From NCBI GenBank assembly GCA_943735955.1, contig OX030959.1, positions 5,427,241-5,491,240 on the forward strand: DNA of 64,000 bases. Reading direction: 5' to 3'. The stretch is from Piscicola geometra. Taxonomy: Eukaryota > Annelida > Clitellata > Hirudinida > Piscicolidae. Shown one piece after another: positions 36,164-48,437 of this stretch; the stretch's first letter is position 1; each line of letters opens with the position of its first letter. Below the pieces are notes generated by a model, which worked only from the letters and a program-made list of their open reading frames with translations, was not told the DNA's origin and ran no database searches. The position numbers were made by a program, and so were the translations under genes.

Positions 36164-39100
36164 ATGGGAAGCAAAACTCTGAGTATATATTTTTTCTTTT
36201 TGATATTCTGGGAAATACGACAGTCGATTGCTTGTGCAGAGCCCCGAAAATACGAACAAAACGGCGAGATAAAGTCATACTTTCCGTCCAACAGGAGTCT
36301 TGAAGACATTTACGGCCTTACGAGTTCTCGAACGGTTCTAGCCGAGCATGTGTTCAGAGGCTCTTTCTTATCGTACAACGAGCGCATTATTCCACGCGCA
36401 ATCATCGCCAGCTTCAGACTCAAACTCTTCTACAAAAACCGTTTTGGACCACTAGGCAATCAAGAGAGGCTCATCTGGGTGGTGGACAGAACCTACCGAG
36501 ACACATACCATTGCTTCAAGTATATGTCCAAAAACAGGGACTACGTCGTCTACTTGAACGGAACTGCCCTCTGGGTAACTTCTGGAGGAATGACAAAAAA
36601 CTACTATTGGATCTCCTCCAAACCTCAGCCTGCAACGCGCACAAGAGTTAAAAAGGTGGTTGAGTTTAGCTGCTCTGACTGCCGTGAGTTTTTATTTTCA
36701 AATCGTCTTTTTATTTGGGACGTTATTGAGCGATGAGAATGATTCAAGATTATTTGTAGAAATTGAAGTGGATTTGAGGAATTTATAAGTAGCTATTGAA
36801 ATAAATAGTATCATTTTATCGAAAATGTACTTATTAAACCGTTTTACCAAAGCCTTCTTACCCAGACACTTACCTAGTTTCTATAGAAATATCCTATGTT
36901 AGCTGGTTTCTCATGTTTACACAACATACATGTTTGAATTATGAGCACAAGCTGCACACATGAGTGTAATCTCGCTGCTAATAGGAAATTATTCCTGAAG
37001 TCATTGGTTCTTTCTCATTAACTGACTGGAAAAAATATGAATGCAAAGATTCATAGGATAATTATATTTTAAATTTAAAACCTTTTATTTTACTTAAGAT
37101 TTTAATCTTTGTTTAAAAAATCCACAGCTTTTACTGAATAAAAATGCGAAATCTGATATCAGCTGCAAAAATAAGAAAAAAACTCACAAAAATATTCAAT
37201 ACGTCTTAAAATAAACCACTTTCTCAAGTACATGTAAATTCAAGGCTCTGTATATTTTGCATTAACTTCAATTACTCACACAATCGTTCAATTTCATAGC
37301 CGCCAAGCCAAGTATGAAGCTTTCCTACTCGAAAAAGAGCACCGACGGAACGACTAGTCTGCACCTCACGTGCCTCTCGACATCCGAGTGCAAACTACCC
37401 GTCAAGTCCTTCTGGTTCAAGGACAGGAAGCTGATTCAGGGCAGTGAAAACAACGAGTTGGTCAGAGTTCACGTGTACCGAGACGATGAGACTTCCACCG
37501 AACAACCCAACAGCGACTTAACTACTTATTCTCCTAAAGGTTGGATAGGTGGATGGAAGGTCCCTGTTTAGATATTCGAAGGTTGAATTGAATATTAACT
37601 TATTTATATCATATTTCTATAATTTATTCTTTGAAAAAATAATTACAAATAAAGTTTCTTCTATTTCCCATATTACCTCATCTCTTCAATGTCAACAACG
37701 AGCAATAAACTAAAGTCTCAGGCATATCGACACAAATATTTTCGCAGATATATATTTCCAATCGATGCAGCAGAGCTGGTCTTGTATCGATCTTTTAAAA
37801 TATCTGATTAATCAAAAATGCATTCACAACAACAAAATATATAAATAAAAAGTAATGAAATTAGTTCTATTTATATTTATTATAAAATAAATAATCACAC
37901 AGATGTTACGACTAGCAATTACGACAAATTCAAGATTTACACGTGAGTTTTTGAGATTTCATAAATAATTGTATATAAATTCATGAATCTTTATTGGTTG
38001 CATTAATTTATTAACTTCAATATTTATTAATTACTCTTATCATCATTTTTATACCTATCATAATCAAATTTTAAAATTTGGTATTTTTTATTTGGTATTG
38101 TGCTTAAGCTGTAATAAGAATGCGAAACGGATAAGGTTTGACTTATTTGTTAATAATAAATCAAACACATTTTGTGCCATAGCATTATGATAACATTTTC
38201 TTTATATCATTCAACATCCGAATAAATAATTTTTCTAGATATTATTCTTTCTTTATCTAACATTGAGTTCATTAACGTTGTTAATTTTTATAGGAACTAT
38301 TTTTAAACTTTTATCAAAAATTCTCATAATTGACTTTATTCGGCTATTTTGATAAAATTAATTATACCTTTTTTGATTTAATGTTTTTTTCTCAAATGTT
38401 TTTTAAAAAAATATATTGTTTCAACCTCTTGATAGCCGTAACAACCAAGCTATGAAGAATATTAAACAAAAAGCTTTTCCATAAATCATATAGCTTTCAA
38501 AAAAAATAAACTAAAACTTTAACAAATATTTTTAAACATTTTTTTTGAAACTCCACACAGAAGCCACCACTACTCCGTGCTAATAGTCAATGACCTGGAA
38601 AATGACTTCGACAACGGCACTTACAGATGCCTGATGATGAACGTGGTGGGAGAAAGAAGTGAAGACTTTGTATGGCCTATAACTGGTTAGTAGATAAAGA
38701 TAAAATTATTATTTTTCTTGCATTTAGTTAAATGTTTTTATGATTCTTAAAAGACATTTTAAACCTATTTTTTTCTAGATTTTTTCTCTGCTATTAAGTA
38801 AAAATATATGGCTAGAATAGGAAATCAAAGAATACTTTGAAATAAAACGGTCATTACCAAATGTCCAGTAATTAGTTAGAAAGCATTGTATTTCGCTTGG
38901 CTGCTCGGCCAATGCATCGATCGTCCTGTTAGTCCATGTAGCATTTAAACGCCCGAGTAATTTCTCTAATTCGCTAATTGGTAATTATTGTTATATTACT
39001 TTGATGCATTTTCATGGATTGGTGAATTAATAGATTTAAAAAAAAATAATATAATTAATTAATTGGAAATAATTAGAAAAATGAATTCATAAATGAAAGG

Positions 39101-42100
39101 TGAATAAACGGATTTGTAGATTGATTACTAAATGGTTTTTCTTGGAGTTGCTAAAATTATTAACTTGTATAAAACATTTTTTCTTCATTTAGCTTTTTCA
39201 AAACGAAATAAATAAATACGTTTTTTAGATATAGGGATATATGAATTTAAAAAACTTTTAGTAATGTTTGACCGACTTTCTAGAAATTGTTCCTATATCT
39301 TTTGTCTGTTGAGATAATAAAATTTATCTTCTTTTTTTGCCATGGTAAAAGCTAAAATAAAAAAATGTTTCATGATTTTAAAAGATTTGTAAAATTTAAT
39401 ATGAATAAAAAAAATTATATTCCAGTGTTAGCCGGTATCTTTGAACTTAATAAAAGTTCTTAAAACTATGTTGCCTAAACATTATTTCATCAATCTATTA
39501 AAAAATGTCTACTCTCAGTCCTATCCTTATCTCATTAACCCAATTCATAAACGTTGCATAATAATTATGGAAATGCTTCAGGTTTTCAGCACAATTGTCA
39601 ATCTCTATAATTCACTTGCATAGGAGAACCCTCTTTAGTAGGTAGAAACCCTAATCTTAATCATTGCAATAATTACTTCTTCATAACTTGTATTTTCGAT
39701 AAAGCCTTATTTGTGCTTTTATCAAGCTTTTGTACTAACCCGGCTCTCTTTGATAGAATGAAGTGTTGTAGATAAGGAATCTACAGTGTGGTTTATTGCG
39801 AACGCTCTAGTAGCGAGTTCTCGGTAAATATCTGGAAAGATTTTTCGTTAAAAAATATTTTTATATAAAAATTTTTAAAAGAAAGATTTGAATAATATAT
39901 TATCAAAAACTTAATTCTTTTAAATTTTGTTAAGCTCCAAGTTCAAGTAATTTTTAGGATTTAATGACTAGAAGAAAAAAATAACGAAATATGATACTCA
40001 AAGAATAGCATTTTTCAATAACTAAAAAATATTTTTTTTCAAATTCTGTTCTAATTTATGTTCAACTAACTTTATAATATTTTAACGATTTAATTAATTT
40101 TTTAATTAAAAGATTTTGTTTGTAAACTTTCTATACTACTTTACCATGATGAAAAAGTTTCTTGAAAGTTAACTTAAATCACATGTGCCATCAATCTTGC
40201 TTGAAGTTTCAGTGAAATAGATTCAGAATCTACACTATTTCGATCAGTAAGTAAGCTATCCGAAAGAGCTATACCTTATTACGGGGTTTTCAAACATATT
40301 TTTGAACTCTTTTTTTTCCATTAAACTTTCGTTTGTACTTTCAATATTTTTATACATAAAAAAATTAATAAAAACAATATTCATTTATTTACTATTCATT
40401 TTTCTGGCATAAAAATATTTTTATTTATAAAAAAACAGACTATATTTATATACAGGAGCAGATTATTTTGAAAGGTTGAGTTAGTAAGAACGTATTTAAT
40501 CATAGACCATATCTCCTCAAAATCAATACTTATGGAATCATCTGAGCTTTTGAAAATGTAACCAAAATTCAACATTTTAAAATACCAAGATTATAACACG
40601 TGAATTTATAGAAATAAATACCTACCAAAATCATTCCTTTTGGTTTATTTTGTGTTTACATCCCCGAAAAACATTTTGCAAGAGATTCTCAGCAATATTT
40701 GAAATAGAGTAATTAAGTCTTACACTGGAAAAGGATCAGAGGTTTCATACATATTATTTTACATAAATAAATATTCCCTGAAGTTTATGCAGTTGGAAAA
40801 CAAATATTATATATTCTAAAACCATGATTTACTTTTTTAATAAATTAAGGTTTATAACTTGAGTTTTTGATGCTTATTTATAAATTTGTGAGCTTTAATT
40901 AAAGAAAAAAGGTTTAAATTTTCAAATATCTTATAGGGTTTAGTTTATTTCCCTTTCTCACACGCATCAATCAACCTATCATGCTATTCAAAGAATAGTT
41001 ATTCTAGTCAGCAAAGTTGTGGCGTTTTTATATACAAAAGATCTTAAACATTTATTTAACAGATTTAGTTAGCACAACTCAATGTTATTTGCTGTTTTAA
41101 ATTGCTACTCATTTACATACCAATCAAATACTACTTGAAGATCAAATCTAAAACACATTTATAAAATTGGATATAAAAAAGATAGTTAAATGCCTAAAAT
41201 AGAAAGTCATTAATTACGATAGGAAAAAACCTTGTTCGGGTTAATGACTAACAGGCTGTTTTGTTATCAAGTACTGGTGCTGAAAGCAACATGCTTTGTT
41301 AGTTTTGGTCTATATTTTTAGTATTTATTTAGAGGTTATATACTTTAAAAATGTCTCACTTATTATTTTTAATATAAATAACCTTGAATCACTTTATTAT
41401 TATTTACTTAATTTTCATTCCAATAAAATATTTACAAAACAATAGAATGACTAATATTATAAACGGGAAATGAACCCGTAAATTCTTCAAGAACACTCAG
41501 CTTTGAATAATGACACAACTTTTTATGAGTATCAGAAGGAATAATCGAAAAGTCTACCAAAAAAACTATTGTTGTTATATTAAAACACTTCAACAAAATA
41601 TTTCAATCTGTTTCGAAATTAAAAAAAAAAACTTTTATTCTATATCTCATATTAGAGTAAAATAAAAATGAAAAATTGAAAATCATTCTCAGTTTTCTAC
41701 ATTTTTCATTTATTAATCCATTTCAAATCGACTTCCTTCCTTCAGTTACAACAACGACAACCACAACAACCACAAAGTCGACTCCGGACCACACTGAGGT
41801 ACAACGCTGGACACCCTGTTCAGACGACTACTACTGCCTGTACAAGGGCCAGTGCCTTATCATTCAAATCACTGGTGACACGATCTGTCGGTTAGTGAAA
41901 GGGCTATTAAGAATAGGTATTTTTTCATTCGTGTGATTTTATATATTTTGAAAAAGAATAAAATCTTTTTGTTTAAGATTTTGTCGGTTTAAGTTTTTCT
42001 TTGCACTCTAGTTTTATTTTATTGTAATAACGTTTAAAACCTATTTCTATGGCATGCATTTTCTCAAATGTGCAGAGGAATAAATAAACGACTGGCTTCT

Positions 42101-44386
42101 TTCTAGCACTCTATAAATTCAAGCTCTTGATTTATGTTCGATAGATTACTTTTTCTTAACTTACTTAACTTATATAAACACTTCTGTAATTGAAAACACA
42201 AGCATGTTATTGTGACTTGAAGAATTTCATCAAGAATGTTTTTTAGTTTGAAATAATTAGTCCCGTTTGATAAACTTTCCATCTTTTATCACTGATAGTT
42301 AGTAAAGTTGGAATTAAAATGGATTATTTTATGTTTGTGAATTTTTTAGCCCAGATGAGATGAAAGAAGGAAAAAATGAATGATCGATTTTTGTTGGAAA
42401 ACTTAGTTTTAAACCGAAAAGAATTATGAAGATAAAATAAATAAAAACAATTCAAAGTATGAAAATAGTGCGATTTATGTAGCATTTAATATTCTTCAAT
42501 ATTTGAAAATTATATAACTAAAAATATCTTCTATCTTCCATTATAATATTATAAAAACATATTCATAAAAAAATTTTTTTCTAAATATCCTATTCCATTC
42601 TATCACTAACTTATTTGAGATTTTTCAATGAGCGTTGGTTTTTCGTGGCTTTCTATATTTATATTTTCAATTATTATGCAACACAGGTGAATCATTTGTA
42701 TTAGGTACTTTCAATGTACGTCTGCATGTACGCCTTCATGTACAGATGTTTTAAAGTGGTTTTCTCTTTAATATGTATTCGGTTATATCTGAGATAATCA
42801 AATATAAATAATCAACACAAACTACACTCGTATTTTATTTTTATTCAAAAAATTATATTTTAAAATTAAAACTAGTATGTGGAGATGATTAAACTTGAAT
42901 CATTCTATTAGGGGTTGCTATCTAATAATAATAATAATAAAAAGTATCGAAAAATTATGTTTTTTCTTAAAATCCCTATTTACATTGGGAAAAATCTGTG
43001 AGGCGAATAAGAAGGTTTACTTAGAGAAACATAATGTATTTTTGTAATTCTGTATCCTGATTTTCTTGTTCAGAAAAATTCATTCGATAACAGAATTCCA
43101 CAAATTTTCTAAAGCGTTTTCATACCTTTATCTCAAAACTATAACTTTTACCAATCTCATATTAAGGTCACTGCACAAGGAAAATTTCAAAATATAAAAC
43201 ATATTTAAATTAAAAACTCAATCATGTAAATTCTTGAAATTTTTCGTTTCTTTTTTTCTCAATGAAAATTATCTGATGCACGTTTTTTCTACAATTTCAG
43301 CTGTTATGAAGGGTACTATGGAAACCACTGTCAATTCAGCGTTGATGGTAAGGTTGTATGGATAGATGTATGGGTGGAAAAATAATTATTAATTTAATTT
43401 AGTTTAATTTTTAAAAATGTTCTACACTATCACTTGTTATTGAATCAGTTTAAATATTTTATGCATAAATACATCTTTACAATCTGCTACCAGAAGGACC
43501 AAGGACAGGTCCAACTTTGGACAGGGCCTCTCAGACCATCTCTGCCTTCATCTCCATTTTGACCTTCTTCATTTTCCTCCTTCTAATTGCTGTCTTTTGT
43601 CTCGTTCGTGCGTTTGAAAGGTTGTAATCTACCTTCAGAAAAAACAAACTTGCTCATATATTCTTTAATTTATCTATAGTTAGTTTGTAGAAATTAGTCT
43701 GTATTGAATAGTTTCTATTACTTGGAAGTTAACATTTTAAACTTTTTAAAACCAATTTGTGACAGTTTAAAAAAAGAAATATTCCTGCTAAGAGAGAGAA
43801 GTCTTAGACCTGAGTCTATTCCAATCGATACAAACATTTTTGAACCTAAAGAAGTATGTTGTTGAAATAAAAATATATAAAATACGTTAATATAGGCATT
43901 TATACTTATTTTTTAAACAATTCAGTTATTATAACTTATCGCTTTTATAAAATACAATTTATTTTTTACTCTTTTTTTCAGATAGTCATCGAAACAGAAA
44001 ATCCAATATTAAGCTTACCAGAAACTTCAGCCACTCCAAACCAATACGTCGAAAGCGAAGAAATGCTTTCTTCCATACATCCTATGGTGGCGCCAGACAA
44101 GCCATCTTCAGGTCGGTCAATACGAAGAGCGTTCACCCACTACTTCTTTGGACCTTCAAGCACACCACCTTTCAAGGTTAAGTCTCCCACATTCAACGGA
44201 ATGTACGTTGAAAAGCCTCAATCAAAAGACAAAAAGTTATTAAAAAGTAACTATCTGCCTCGTGTCACTCCCAAATCATCCTCATCTCCTTCGCAACTCT
44301 CCAAGCCTCCCGATGATGCAGACAATAAGGACCTTGAGCTACACAACTACATAAACTCAGCCTCGAAAAAATCTCAAATTACATAA
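36164..44386 (+). CDS. Neuregulin/vein-like ErbB ligand precursor, type I membrane protein, 578 aa
   Basis: Nine exons: 36164-36683, 37300-37539, 37903-37942, 38561-38685, 41746-41890, 43301-43347, 43494-43620, 43766-43853, 43982-44386 (1737 nt). Signal peptide about 1-25. The N-terminal domain (about 45-170) recalls the segment before the Ig domain of Vein and neuregulin-2. An Ig C2 domain (about 175-305) has LHLTC, the SFWFKD core Trp and DNGTYRCLMMN. A run of nine Thr is followed by one EGF domain, Cys at 333, 339, 345, 356, 358, 367 with CYEGYYGNHC. A membrane segment (about 389-411, ISILTFFIFLLLIAVFCLV) leads to a 165-residue Ser/Pro-rich cytoplasmic tail. Ig plus a single juxtamembrane EGF plus TM is the neuregulin layout, so it is probably shed to activate an ErbB receptor; that role is inferred. 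The intron before the EGF exon is 3 kb. Confidence 0.85.
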
Positions 44387-44424
44387 CCTTTCTAGTCTTT
44401 ATTCTCCATTTATGTATTTCAATT

Positions 44425-44430
44425 AATAAA
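44425..44430 (+). terminator. Poly(A) signal of the neuregulin-like gene
   Basis: AATAAA 39 bp after the stop codon at 44386, giving a short 3' UTR. Confidence 0.5.
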
Positions 44431-44580
44431 TATCAAAAGATTTTTATAACTAAATGTATAATTGCTTTTTCATTTGCATTGAATCAATGATGTAAATATA
44501 GTGTACTATAGACGTTGCTAGGCTCTTGCGAGATTTTTCAGAGATGCAACGTTGTCACATTTTATTTTATAGTTAAACAT

Positions 44581-44660
44581 AATCAATCAATCAATCAATC
44601 AATCACTAATGATTTGTATAGCGCCCTTTACTAAGTGAACAAAGGCGCTCTTCAAATAAA
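44581..44660. repeat. (AATC)n followed by a GCGCC hairpin motif, possible transposon/SINE end
   Basis: Six AATC units, then TTTGTATAGCGCC and the inverted partner AAAGGCGCT at 44641-44649. AGCGCC(C)TTT pairs with AAAGGCGCT across an 11-nt loop. From memory, TATAGCGCCTTT...AAAGGCGCT motifs recur at ends of mobile elements in several animal genomes. Family unnamed here. Confidence 0.45.
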
Positions 44661-44886
44661 TTTGTTAAATAAAACGGTTTTTAGACCATTACCAATATAT
44701 GTATATATATATAAATTAAAATATATATATAAACACACAATCAACCTCACCCACCCCACCATGACAATCACCGCCAAAAAATCACTATCACCATAAATAA
44801 AAAATTCTTTCATCACCACAATACCAACACTCATACCACAGCACAATCATCACCACATCATCCTCAAAACACAATCATCATTCTTC
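44661..44886. repeat. AT and CAN-rich low-complexity region
   Basis: A (TA)n stretch near 44695-44735 followed by CA/CAT/CACC-rich sequence to about 44880. It is non-coding on both strands as far as I can see. Confidence 0.6.
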
Positions 44887-45027
44887 TCAATTTTCTGTCT
44901 TGCCACTGGTGCCGAGGCTGCGAAAGAGGGTGAAGGAGAAGTCTTTGCCAACGCTGGTACTGCTGCTGCTATGGAAAGCTTTCTCCTTTATCCTTTCTCC
45001 TTGAGCGCTTTGATTCCCTGCGGCCAT
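44887..45027 (-). CDS. Possible 46-aa small protein, uncharacterised
   Basis: On the minus strand an ATG in good context (ACCAAGATGG) opens MAAGNQSAQGERIKEK and continues to a tail GKDFSFTLFRSLGTSGKTEN before TGA. The stretch is clearly GC-richer than its surroundings. An overlapping +1 frame starts from an earlier ATG (45046) and gives only 25 residues. An in-frame TAA precedes the ORF. I recognise no domain. It could instead be the last exon of a spliced gene, a retrocopy fragment, or chance. Confidence 0.3.
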   Translation of the reverse strand: MAAGNQSAQGERIKEKAFHSSSSTSVGKDFSFTLFRSLGTSGKTEN

Positions 45028-45400
45028 CTTGGTCTGCTGCGGCCATTCTCGACAGATTTAAAACAACCAACATTTGCACTAAAAACATTCTAATTAATTA
45101 AATTTAATTTTTATTTAGACTTTAGATTCTAAAATTTTAATATATTATACCCAAAACCGTTTATTCCACAAATTTATTTGAGCGGCTGCCAAAATGGCAG
45201 CCGCTAACCATAAAATTTAAGATAAAGATCAATAGACTTAGAAGACAACATATTTGAAATTAGAATTATAGAATTTATTATTTTGTTTTAAATTGTGCTG
45301 TTCAGTTTGGTTGAATAATTTATTCGACTTTTTATCCCACAATCAAAAGCGAAATAAATACATAAAAATTAAAATTGAATTTTATCTTGATTTTTAAATG

Positions 45401-47879
45401 TCATTCATTGTAGATTTGAGCGTCATGGGAGTCTTCGAAAAGATTTGCGATCTCCATTGCTTCCTTTATGAAGCCGACCTTGTACATATTAGTGGTGATG
45501 GCCACCACAGTGCCTTTCGTGTGAGACATGATTTCATCTCCCTCAATTTCCTCTTCATCTCTCGCCACAACCATCAAAATGCTGGAAGCACCAACGGCAC
45601 CACCGGTGTGGTAAAAGTACTGGCGCTTGTTTCGACTCATAAAGTCCTTCGACAAAGTGGCACAAGCGGGTTTTTTAGACGATGAACACCAGCCCATTGC
45701 GTAAAGGCAGTCAAGCCAAGAGTTACCAGGCTCTTTTCCAACTTGTTTCCATAACATCTTGACGGTGTCTTGACTAAGGAAAGGCTTAGATATTGACGAA
45801 GGCAGTTTATCTCGTCCCACTAAATAGCTCAACTGATCGCCTTGCAAGTTACACCCTTTGCAGCCTTGGTAGCAGGCTAGCATTGTGTTTCCGAAGAGAC
45901 AAAGGTCTTCAGGGGTGGACATTAAACCTCCAGCCGCCCATTTGTACGAGAGATCCACTGCTGGAGCATTCATCAAGCGACCATCCTTACCCACCTGGTA
46001 ATATCTGTGTAGTGGTGTTTGAATTTGTTTCAGTATGGCAATAATTAATTTTTTGCGTATAAATACTTTTATCAAAAAATCAGCATGACATTAATTACAA
46101 ATAATAATAAATTCATCATGTTAGTTTTATTATTCTGTATAATACATTATTTCTATTTTATGGTAGAGGTTTTCTGAATTGTTCCCAACATTTAGTCTCC
46201 TCAAAAACTTAACAAACTCTCCCAACCGCTAGTAAAATAAAATTATAAAAAACCAATCATTTATTAAAATAGCGCTAAAAAGTCAATTGCTCATCACCTG
46301 GCTCTGTTCTCGATGAGTCGAGAGTTGCGGTCGAGGTGCGTGTTTTTGAGACCCAAGTCATAGAACAGCGCCTCCAACAGGGAAGGAAAACTCTGTCCTG
46401 CCGCTGCTTCAACAACCGCCGATATGAGCGTCCAACCGTGGTTCGAGTAGAGCACCTGAGTGCCTGATTGGTAATAGTGTTGTTATGATGGTTACAGTAG
46501 TGTTAAAATGGTTTTTTTTAAATATAAATGTGTGATTTGTTTGAATGATTTTTTTAAATAAACGAATAAATGAAAGCCGCAATTATTTATCTTGGAAAGA
46601 TTTTGAAAAAATTTATTATTTTTAAAACAAATATATAGCAGTAACATCACCTGGGATGCTACAAAGGTCATCATCTTTGAACATGTCAAGGGCATCTGTG
46701 ACGCTGGCATACGGCTTGTTCTGGTACATTTCGTGTGGCAATCGTTGGCTTTTCGGCTTTTTATCCGGGTCCTTGGAAGAAAAAACATTTCAATGGTAAA
46801 CACTTTCCCCTTCATAATCTTAAAACTAAAGCTATTGAAAGTCATTTACTCTAAAGTATTAAAAAAAACCTCATAGCATTTCTCATAAGTTCTGATTCCC
46901 CCCATCATCGAAACCAATTGTCGGGTTGTTATAACAGCCTGAAAATATACTCTCAAAATATTTTTCTAAATAATTTCTATAAAATTCATTTGTTAATTGC
47001 GAGATAACTAACTAAAACAAAAAAACTTAACTTAAATTGTTCTCAACCCCCCTAAAGTACCTTCTTGCCTTTATAGTACTTCTCAGGCCACTTTGGCACA
47101 TACTCATGCACAGGTTTGTCCAAGTCCAGCAGGCCTTCCTGGTGTAGTTTGGCGACCAATGCCATAGTGATGCACTTGCTGACACTTGCTATACGCATTG
47201 AAGTGGAAGGAGTGCAAGGAACGTGGTTTTCAACATCTGCCATCCCAAACCCTTTGTGAGTGTGTGTATGTGTGTGTGTGTGTATGTGTGTTGTGTGTGT
47301 GTGTGTATGTGTGTTGTGTGTGTGTGTGTGTTGTGTGTGTGTCTGTGTGTTATTTGATTTCATGCGATATTTTTTTTATGTGCGTAGATGAGAATTTTTT
47401 TCCAAAATTGTACATTATATTGGTTTAATTTAACACATAGGTTTAAACTTTAAAGAAAAAAGTATGTTAACTACTACCTTCACTCCAAACATTCCTTCCA
47501 TCAACAGAAACTGATACGTTTATTGCAGGACAGTTGTGTAAAAGCTATGAAAAAGATTTGTTAGAAATTTAAAATGTTTTCCATGATGAAACAGTAAATT
47601 TATACAAAAATCTGAATTAAATAAAATAATAACCAAATAAATAACTATTTATCAAAAATTGTATTTTATTTTAAAATAAATTACTACTTTTTTTGTGGTA
47701 AGTAACTTTCTTGATCTTGATATAGCTTCTTGGATATATTTATCACAATTGGAAAGATCTTTCTCTTTACACACTAATTTTTTAGAAGGTAAAATAATTT
47801 TGTAAAAGCCTAAACCACTTACGCTAATTGATGTACCTACTAACAAATATTTAAAGAGTTTATTCTTTTTTGAGAACAT
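45401..47879 (-). CDS. LACTB: Serine beta-lactamase-like protein LACTB, mitochondrial, 469 aa
   Basis: Seven exons in coding order: 47879-47688, 47544-47478, 47251-47061, 46938-46870, 46771-46651, 46463-46298, 46004-45401 (1410 nt). LACTB is an active-site-serine protease of the mitochondrial intermembrane space that assembles into filaments. A basic N-terminus and one hydrophobic segment (about 11-27) fit membrane or mitochondrial targeting. Family marks: INVSVSVDGRNVWSEGFG, the catalytic SxxK as S109-V-S-K112 in RIASVSKCIT, the class-C-like YSN at 219-221, KWAAGGLMSTPEDLC, and HTGGAVGASSILMVV as the KTG-equivalent. The charged insert that human LACTB carries between GIRHYEKD and the YST region is much shorter here. 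The exon 1 donor is ambiguous by one codon (47688 or 47685). The start is the first ATG, since the preceding codon is GTG. Confidence 0.94.
47258..47350. repeat. (TG)n / (CA)n microsatellite at the LACTB exon 3 acceptor
   Basis: A TG array interrupted by TATG and TTG, read on the coding (minus) strand as CACACA running to CACTCACAAAG at the 3' splice site of LACTB exon 3. Confidence 0.95.
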
Positions 47880-48437
47880 CACACAACTGAGTTAAACCCT
47901 ATCTGAATTTTGTTTATTTACTTATAGAAACATTATTTTAGAAACTTTTCATGTTTAGATTTTGATTAAAATCAAGCTTTTTTAAAAATCAATTACCCTT
48001 AATTAGTTACACATTTTATTCTGAACTTTAAACATTCAATTATTAAATGCCTTCAAAAGTGAATCTAAATTTAATCAATAAAAATATTATGTAACAATTA
48101 TTTATAATTAACACATTATTTAAATATTTCAATTTTTATCACAAAATTGAATTTAAAATTAAATTAAGTTTAAATTAAAATGAACTTGTATCCACATTTA
48201 ACCATTGTCTGTAAATGGAAGTTTCTGTTTGGTACAGCTTTATGATTTTTTCCTGTGACATAACTAAAAGCTCAAAATATTAACATTAAAACTTCAAGTT
48301 TCCAAATCATATACATACATAGATACGCTAAAAAAAAATTTCTTTAAATAAATAAAAACAAATAATGTATAAAAAAGATTAATTGATTTTATAAAAATTT
48401 AGATACTTTTTATCTCATAGTAAAATATATTTTTGCA
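47880..48437. promoter_or_regulatory. Bidirectional promoter region, LACTB / RNF114-like
   Basis: 558 bp between the divergent ATGs (47879 minus, 48438 plus). The sequence is AT-rich with no clear TATA box. A shared promoter is inferred from spacing alone. Confidence 0.4.
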
